A DNA stretch of 25,559 nt, taken from the NCBI GenBank assembly GCA_017853455.1, contig JAFMJM010000001.1:1-25559 (forward strand). Reading direction: 5' to 3'. The position numbers were made by a program, and so were the translations under genes. This DNA comes from Acidimicrobiia bacterium (GTDB lineage Bacteria; Actinomycetota; Acidimicrobiia; IMCC26256; PALSA-555). How positions within the stretch are numbered: the stretch's first letter is position 1; each line of letters begins with the position of its first letter. This document shows positions 21,152 to 25,559 of this stretch, piece after piece. The notes beneath the pieces are model-generated. The model was not told the DNA's origin. It saw only the letters and a program-made list of their open reading frames with translations, and did not search any database.

Positions 21152-22039
21152 GTGCCGATCCAGCCGTCCCCCGCCGTCCTCCGGGCGTGCGACGTGCTCG
21201 ACCTCCTCGCCACCACCCCGGGCGAGACGCGCTCGGTCTCCGAAGTGGCCCGCGACCTCGGCATGTCGCGGGCCACCTGCGACGCCGTGCTCCTCGCCCT
21301 CGCCGAACGGGGCCTCGTCGAGCGCTCCCCCACCGACCGCCGCTACGCCCTCGGGGCGGCGTGCATCGGGATCGGCGACGCCGCCCGGACCTCCGGCGCC
21401 GCCGTCGCGGCGATCACCCCGGTCGCCGACGAGCTGGCCCGGGCGCTCGGTGCGTGCGTGGCGGTCGTCCGCCGGGCGGGCGACGAGTTGCGGGTCGAGC
21501 GGGTGCTCGACCACGGTCCGGTGTTCGGGGCCCGGGCCCGGCCCGGTGAGGCCATCCCCCTCGTACCCCCGTTCGGCGCGGTGTTCCTGGCCTGGGCGCC
21601 CGAGCCGGAGGTCGCGGCCTGGCTCGACCGGGCCGACCCGCCGCTGTCCGCGGCCGACCGGTCCCGCTACGCGACCGCCCTGGCACTCACCCGTGACCTC
21701 GGGTGCGCCCTGTCGATGGCGCGCCAGCGCACCGACCTCCTCGAGGTGCTCGAGGACCTCGTCGACGCCCCGAGCCCCGAGCGGATCCGCGAACGCGACG
21801 CCCTCATCCGGGAGATGGCCCGGACCGACTACCTGCCCGTCACCCCCGAACCCTCGGCGCCGTCACGGATCAACCAGATCTCGGCACCGGTGTTCGACCA
21901 CGACGGGCGGGTCGCGCTCGCCGTGATGGTGCTCGGGCCGGCGACCGACCTCTCGCCCGCCGAGGTCGCCGCGCTCACGGACCGGGTCCGTGAGGCAGGA
22001 TCCCGGGCGACGACCCGGATCGGAGGAACCACCCCGTGA
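21152..22039 (+). CDS. IclR family transcriptional regulator
   Basis: A 295-residue regulator. The N-terminal winged helix spans about residues 5-70: PAVLRACDVLDLLATTPGE, then SVSEVARDLGMSRATCDAVLLALAERGLVER and the wing SPTDRRYALG, in IclR style. The rest is an effector-binding domain with VPPFGAVFLAWAPE, replacing the usual PLHATAxGKAxLA, and NQISAPVFDHDGRVALAVMVLG near the C-terminus, which matches the IclR ending. The GTG at 21152 has a weak GGAG 8 nt upstream. Its TGA overlaps the GTG of the DUF35 gene (GTGA). It probably controls its own operon and the divergent amidohydrolase C/CoA transferase pair, responding to a pathway acid or CoA ester. Confidence 0.85.
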   Translation: MPIQPSPAVLRACDVLDLLATTPGETRSVSEVARDLGMSRATCDAVLLALAERGLVERSPTDRRYALGAACIGIGDAARTSGAAVAAITPVADELARALGACVAVVRRAGDELRVERVLDHGPVFGARARPGEAIPLVPPFGAVFLAWAPEPEVAAWLDRADPPLSAADRSRYATALALTRDLGCALSMARQRTDLLEVLEDLVDAPSPERIRERDALIREMARTDYLPVTPEPSAPSRINQISAPVFDHDGRVALAVMVLGPATDLSPAEVAALTDRVREAGSRATTRIGGTTP

Positions 22040-22491
22040 CCGAATCCACCGCCGCACCCCGACCGGCTCCGGTGCGCCCCGTGCCGGTCCCCGACGAGCG
22101 CTCGGCCGGCTACTGGGAGGCCGCCCGGCGCGGCGAGCTCGCCCTCGCCCGCTGTGCGGGCTGTGGCACCTTCGCCCACCCGCCGAGCACCGTGTGCCCG
22201 CACTGCCACACCGCCGACCCCGACTTCACGTTCGTGGTCGTGCCGGGCGGCGGCACCGTGCGGTCGTGGACGGTCATCCGCGACTCGTTCCTGCCCGGCT
22301 TCGCCGACGACGTCCCGTTCGTCCTCGTCGACGTCGAGCTCGACGCCCAGGCCGACCTGCGCCTCATCGGCCGCCTGCTCGACGGCACCGCTGCGCCGTT
22401 GCACCAGGGCGACCGGGTGGCGATCGCGTTCGAGCACCCGACCGCCGACGTCGCGGTGCCGGCGTTCCGACTCGAGGCGGTGACCCCGTGA
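22036..22491 (+). CDS. DUF35 zinc-ribbon/OB-fold protein (ChsH2-like partner of thiolase-fold enzyme)
   Basis: A 151-residue protein with an N-terminal helix (DERSAGYWEAARRGELALARC), a zinc ribbon Cys40/Cys43 and Cys54/Cys57 in CAGCGTF and CPHCH, and a C-terminal OB-fold strand set (GTVRSWTVIRDS, PFVLVDVELD, RLIGRLL, GDRVAIAFEH). DUF35 proteins bind acyl-CoA and pair with thiolase-fold enzymes, for example the ChsH2 C-terminal domain with Ltp2 in steroid side-chain cleavage. Here the gene overlaps both neighbours (GTGA at each end), and the downstream gene is such a thiolase-fold protein, so a complex is very likely. Confidence 0.9.
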   Translation: MTESTAAPRPAPVRPVPVPDERSAGYWEAARRGELALARCAGCGTFAHPPSTVCPHCHTADPDFTFVVVPGGGTVRSWTVIRDSFLPGFADDVPFVLVDVELDAQADLRLIGRLLDGTAAPLHQGDRVAIAFEHPTADVAVPAFRLEAVTP

Positions 22492-23687
22492 GCGGCTTCT
22501 CCGCCCGTTCGCGGGTGGCGGTCGTCGGATACGCACAGTCGCCGATCGTGCGCCACGCCGACCGACCACTCGGGGCGATCGCGCTCGACGTCGCCCGCTC
22601 GGCGGTCGCCGACGCGGGCCTGCGCGTCGACCAGATCGACGGCTTCACCACCGGGGCGCTGCTCCCCACGTCGGGGAACCACGCCGTCGTCGACGGCGTG
22701 TCGGTCGTGACGTCGAACTGGCTGGCCGAGAACCTCGGTGCGACGCCGCGCTACGTCGCCGGGTTCCAGGGGTTCGGCCAGATCCCCGGCGCCGTGATGA
22801 TGGCCGTCAACGCCGTCGCGTCGGGTGCTGCCGAGTACGTCGTGGTGCACCGGGCGCTGCACAATCCGCCGTCGGGTCGGTACCACGGCAACCCGATGAC
22901 CACCGCGCCCGGAGCGATGCAGTGGAGCGCCCCCCAGGGGTTCTTCGGACCGCTCGCCATGATCGCCCTGCCGTTCAACGAGTACCTGCAGCGCTACGGC
23001 GCCACCCGCGAGGACATGGCGGCGGTGGTCACCGAGGCCCGGGCCAACGGGGCGCGCATCCCGTGGTCGTACTGGCACGGCCGCCCGATCGAGCCCCGGG
23101 ACTACGTCGACGCCCGCGTCATCGCCGACCCGGTGTGCATCCTCGACTGCGACATCCCGGTCGACGGCGTGGCCGCGTTCGTGCTCACGAGTGCCGAGCG
23201 GGCCCGCGACCTGCCGAACCGGCCGGTGTACGTGAGTGGCTACGGGATGGGCAATCCCACCCCCGGGCGACTCGGCGGTCACTGGACCCTCGACGACATC
23301 CAGGGGGCCGGTCGGGTCGTCGCCGACCGTCTGCGCGACACCTCGGGGCTGGCGCTCTCCGAGATCGACGTCCCCCAGCTCTACGACGGCTTCTCACCGT
23401 TCGTGTGGTGGTGGATGGAGGCGATCGGCCTCTGCGGCGAGGGGGAGGCGGCGGCGTTCTGCCGGGACGGTGGCATCGAGGTCGCGGCCGGTGGCCTACC
23501 CGTGTTGTCGGGCGGTGGTGCGCTCGGCAACGGGCGTATGCACGGCGTGCCCCAGATGCTCGAGACCTATCTGCAGCTCTCCCGGCGGGCGGGCGAGCGG
23601 CAGCTGCCGAGTGCGACCGTCGGACTGGCCTGTCACTCCTCGGCCAACTACGGCGGCGCCGTCCTCTACACCGCCGACCCCCTCTAG
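22488..23687 (+). CDS. Thiolase-fold Ltp2-like aldolase/lipid-transfer protein
   Basis: A 399-residue protein of the SCP2-thiolase/Ltp2 superfamily. It starts RVAVVGYAQSPIVRHADRPLG and shows DVARSAVADAGLRVDQIDGF, VNAVASGAAEYVVVHRA and a C-terminal GGGALGNGRMHGVPQ block in place of the thiolase NxxGG...GHPxGATG. Where thiolases have the nucleophilic Cys in NxxCxSG, this protein has GFQGFGQ (92-98), so no thiolysis nucleophile. That is the pattern of Ltp2-type retro-aldolases, which cleave a 3-hydroxyacyl-CoA C-C bond with a DUF35 partner. LCDVPQLYDGF-like text (EIDVPQLYDGFSPFVWWW) supplies the conserved Tyr-Asp region. GTG at 22488 overlaps the DUF35 stop. Function as an aldolase rather than a condensing enzyme is inferred. 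Confidence 0.85.
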   Translation: MSGFSARSRVAVVGYAQSPIVRHADRPLGAIALDVARSAVADAGLRVDQIDGFTTGALLPTSGNHAVVDGVSVVTSNWLAENLGATPRYVAGFQGFGQIPGAVMMAVNAVASGAAEYVVVHRALHNPPSGRYHGNPMTTAPGAMQWSAPQGFFGPLAMIALPFNEYLQRYGATREDMAAVVTEARANGARIPWSYWHGRPIEPRDYVDARVIADPVCILDCDIPVDGVAAFVLTSAERARDLPNRPVYVSGYGMGNPTPGRLGGHWTLDDIQGAGRVVADRLRDTSGLALSEIDVPQLYDGFSPFVWWWMEAIGLCGEGEAAAFCRDGGIEVAAGGLPVLSGGGALGNGRMHGVPQMLETYLQLSRRAGERQLPSATVGLACHSSANYGGAVLYTADPL

Positions 23688-23702
23688 CCCGTCATCACCC
23701 CG

Positions 23703-23750
23703 TTGTTTGGGCGATCGTGGGGGCCAGAGGCCCCACGATCGCCCAAACAA
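23703..23750. repeat. Dispersed palindromic repeat, copy 2 (20-bp stem, 8-nt loop)
   Basis: The left arm (23703-23722) and right arm (23731-23750) are perfectly complementary over 20 bp; the loop is GCCAGAGG, the reverse complement of the loop in copy 1. Against copy 1 the arms differ at two base pairs, each changed on both sides (T-A to C-G), so pairing is kept. The 7 nt before both copies are the same (CACCCCG). This copy lies in the 90-nt gap between the converging Ltp2-like and pepF genes. Confidence 0.9.
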
Positions 23751-23777
23751 AATGGTGCGCGACCGAGTCGGGGTGTC

Positions 23778-25559
23778 CTACAACCGGCCGGTGTCGCGGG
23801 CGGCCTGCTCGGCGGCCGCGAGCTGCGCGTCGACGATGGCGAGGCCGCCGGTCCAGAAGCCGGGGTCACCGAGGTCGACCCCCACCACCGCGCCGAGCGC
23901 CTCGGGGGTGTCACTCCCGCCGCGCCGCAGCAGCTCGAGGTAGGCGGGCACGAAGGCGTCGCCCTCCTCCTCGTAGCGCTTGTAGACGCTCAGGGCGAGC
24001 AACTGACCGTACGCGTACGCGTAGACGTATCCGGGCGTGGCCATGAAGTGCGGGATGTAGCTCCACCAGGTGCGGTAGCCCTCGGTGATCTCGACCGCGT
24101 CGCCGAGCATGTCGCCCTGCGTCGCGGCCCACAGGTCACCGAACCGCTCCACCGAGAGCTCCCCGACCTCACGTCGCTCGGTGTGCACGGCGTCCTCGAA
24201 GCGGTTCATGGCGATCTGGCGGAACACCGTGGCGATCTGCCCCTCGAGCGACTCGGCCAGCAGCGCCAGGCGGGCGTCGGGGTCGGTGGTGCGCTCGAGC
24301 AGGCGCCCGAACGTGACGGTCTCGCCGAACACCGACGCCGTCTCGGCGAGGGTCAGCGGCGTCGACTGCTGGAAGACGATCTGGTCGCGTGCGAGGTACG
24401 CGTGCAGCCCGTGCCCGAGCTCGTGGGCGAGGGTGAGCACGTCGCGGCGCCGGCTCGTCCAGTTGAGGAGCAGGTACGGGTGGTGCGACGGCACCGTGTA
24501 CGCGCAGAACGCGCCGGGGCGCTTTCCCGGGCGCACCGGTGCGTCGATCCACGCTTCGTCGAAGAAGCGCCGGGCATCGTCGGCGAGCTCGCCGGAGAAC
24601 GAGGCGTAGGCGTCGAGCACCAGGTCGCGCGCCTCGGCCCAGCCGAACTCGTCCTCGTCGGCGGCGACCGACGCCATCCGGTCGTAGTCGGCGAGCCGGG
24701 GCAGGCCGAGCAGCTGCGCCTTGAGGCGGTACCACCGCTGCGGGATGTCGGACCGGGCCGTGACGGCGTCGACCAGCGCCTGCACCGACGCGTCACCGGC
24801 CTCGTTGTCGAGGTTGCGCGACGAGATCCACGACGGGAACGACCGCAGCCGGTCGTCGGTGGCCTTGTCGGCGAGCAGCGTGTTGAACACGAACGCCCGG
24901 GTGCGCAGACCCGGCGCCAGGCCGGCCGTGACCGCCTCGGCGGCGGTGCGCCGGACGTCGCGGTCGGGGGACGCCAGCTGGGCGAGCCCCTCCTCGAGCG
25001 ACACCGGTCCGGTCGGCAGGTCGACCACGATGGTGGAGGTGAGGTCGGAGAACAGGCGGGCCCAGGCGCTCGCGCCGGTCACGCCCTTCTCGATCAGGAT
25101 CCGCTCCTCGGGCTCGGTCAGCAGGTGCGGTCGGTACCGCCGCGACGAGGCCAGGTGGTGGCGGCAGAACGCCAGACGCTCGTCGGCCAGCAGCGGGGCG
25201 ACGTGCTCGTCGGACAGCGCGGCCCACTCGAGGTCGAAGAACAGCAGGTCGTTGGCGAGGCGCGCCGAGCGCTCCTCGACCCGGGCCATCAGCGCACCCC
25301 GGGCGGCGTCGGTGACGTCGACGGTGTAGCGCAGCCCGGCGTAGGACCCGACCCGGCCCAGGATCTCGGAAAGCACGGCCAACTCGCGCACGCACTCGGC
25401 CAACTCGGCGGCGTCGAGCTCGCCCACCCGGCCGCGGAACCGGCCCACCGCCTCGACCCGGGCGGCGACGTCGTCGAGCATGGCGTCGACGCCCGCCTCA
25501 CCCCGACCGTCGATCAGCGGATCGAGGTCCCAGGCGACGTCGAGGGCCCGGAGGTCGGC
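23778..25559 (-). CDS. pepF: Oligoendopeptidase F, M3 family zinc metallopeptidase (5' end outside window)
   Basis: A partial M3 peptidase that cleaves short peptides in the cytoplasm. The frame stays open to the window edge, and the 26 codons before the internal ATG at 25481 read as coding, including AWDLDPLIDG, which matches the usual PepF start WDLspL. The true start is therefore beyond 25559, and at least 593 residues are visible, close to the usual 600. The zinc motif HELGH is encoded at 24411-24425 within LTLAHELGHGLHAYLA, and the third ligand Glu is in PLTLAETASVFGE. RPGAFCAYTVPSHHPYLLLNW and TPGYVYAYAYGQLLALSVY are also family blocks. It converges on the Ltp2-like gene, with the palindromic repeat between them. 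It has no signal peptide in the visible part. Confidence 0.93.
   Translation of the reverse strand, partial: ADLRALDVAWDLDPLIDGRGEAGVDAMLDDVAARVEAVGRFRGRVGELDAAELAECVRELAVLSEILGRVGSYAGLRYTVDVTDAARGALMARVEERSARLANDLLFFDLEWAALSDEHVAPLLADERLAFCRHHLASSRRYRPHLLTEPEERILIEKGVTGASAWARLFSDLTSTIVVDLPTGPVSLEEGLAQLASPDRDVRRTAAEAVTAGLAPGLRTRAFVFNTLLADKATDDRLRSFPSWISSRNLDNEAGDASVQALVDAVTARSDIPQRWYRLKAQLLGLPRLADYDRMASVAADEDEFGWAEARDLVLDAYASFSGELADDARRFFDEAWIDAPVRPGKRPGAFCAYTVPSHHPYLLLNWTSRRRDVLTLAHELGHGLHAYLARDQIVFQQSTPLTLAETASVFGETVTFGRLLERTTDPDARLALLAESLEGQIATVFRQIAMNRFEDAVHTERREVGELSVERFGDLWAATQGDMLGDAVEITEGYRTWWSYIPHFMATPGYVYAYAYGQLLALSVYKRYEEEGDAFVPAYLELLRRGGSDTPEALGAVVGVDLGDPGFWTGGLAIVDAQLAAAEQAARDTGRL

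Noticed and set aside
1..25559. CRISPR arrays, tRNA or rRNA genes, transposases, integrases and phage genes
   Set aside because: None seen on either strand. The only repeated elements are the palindrome pair, the 11-bp repeats and the short hexamer repeat.

Overview
The window reads as a chromosomal segment of a very GC-rich actinobacterium. Three observations support this: a predicted F420H2-dependent nitroreductase (Ddn family), a mycothiol-reductase-like DsbA protein closest to Rv2466c, and an alanine dehydrogenase aligning motif by motif with M. tuberculosis Ald. The several COG2159 amidohydrolases, CaiB-type CoA transferase and DUF35/Ltp2 pair fit the Acidimicrobiia (Ilumatobacter/Iamia-type) or a related lineage, but that placement is inference. 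I see no rRNA, tRNA, CRISPR array, transposase or phage gene, and coding density is very high.

Layout. 1-2491: a membrane Cache-HAMP sensor without an output domain, overlapping a LivJ-like lipoprotein. 2534-3202 (-): a second-type adenylate kinase with a zinc-knuckle lid. 3387-6493 (+): fdhD and a YdeP/FdhF-type molybdopterin oxidoreductase. 6546-8984 (-): a DsbA-like reductase, ald and an unrecognised secreted protein. 9047-11256 (+): an orphan amino-acid-binding protein and amidohydrolase A. 11278-11754 (-): a cupredoxin-like secreted protein. 11796-13652 (+): YaaA and an LLM flavin oxidoreductase, separated by a large palindrome. 13710-21014 (-): SDR, Ddn-like reductase, P450, agmatinase-like enzyme and amidohydrolase B, preceded by amidohydrolase C and a family III CoA transferase. 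21152-23687 (+): an IclR-type regulator, a DUF35 OB-fold protein and an Ltp2-like thiolase-fold protein in an overlapping operon. 23778-25559 (-): an M3 oligoendopeptidase F that runs off the window.

How the genes may work together. Genes 13710-23687 resemble a catabolic locus for an unidentified organic acid or terpenoid/aromatic compound. It offers CoA activation (CaiB), hydroxylation (P450), F420-linked reduction, dehydrogenation (SDR), hydrolysis or decarboxylation (amidohydrolases) and aldol-type C-C cleavage (DUF35/Ltp2), with an IclR regulator between the divergent halves. The substrate cannot be read from sequence.

The strongest unexplained signals are non-coding. First, two dispersed copies of a roughly 50-nt near-perfect palindrome (12564-12615 and 23703-23750) differ by two compensatory base-pair changes and carry loops that are reverse complements of each other. 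Second, TAnnnT boxes sit exactly 6-7 nt upstream of six start codons, implying leaderless transcription. Third, three 11-bp direct repeats lie upstream of the SDR operon.
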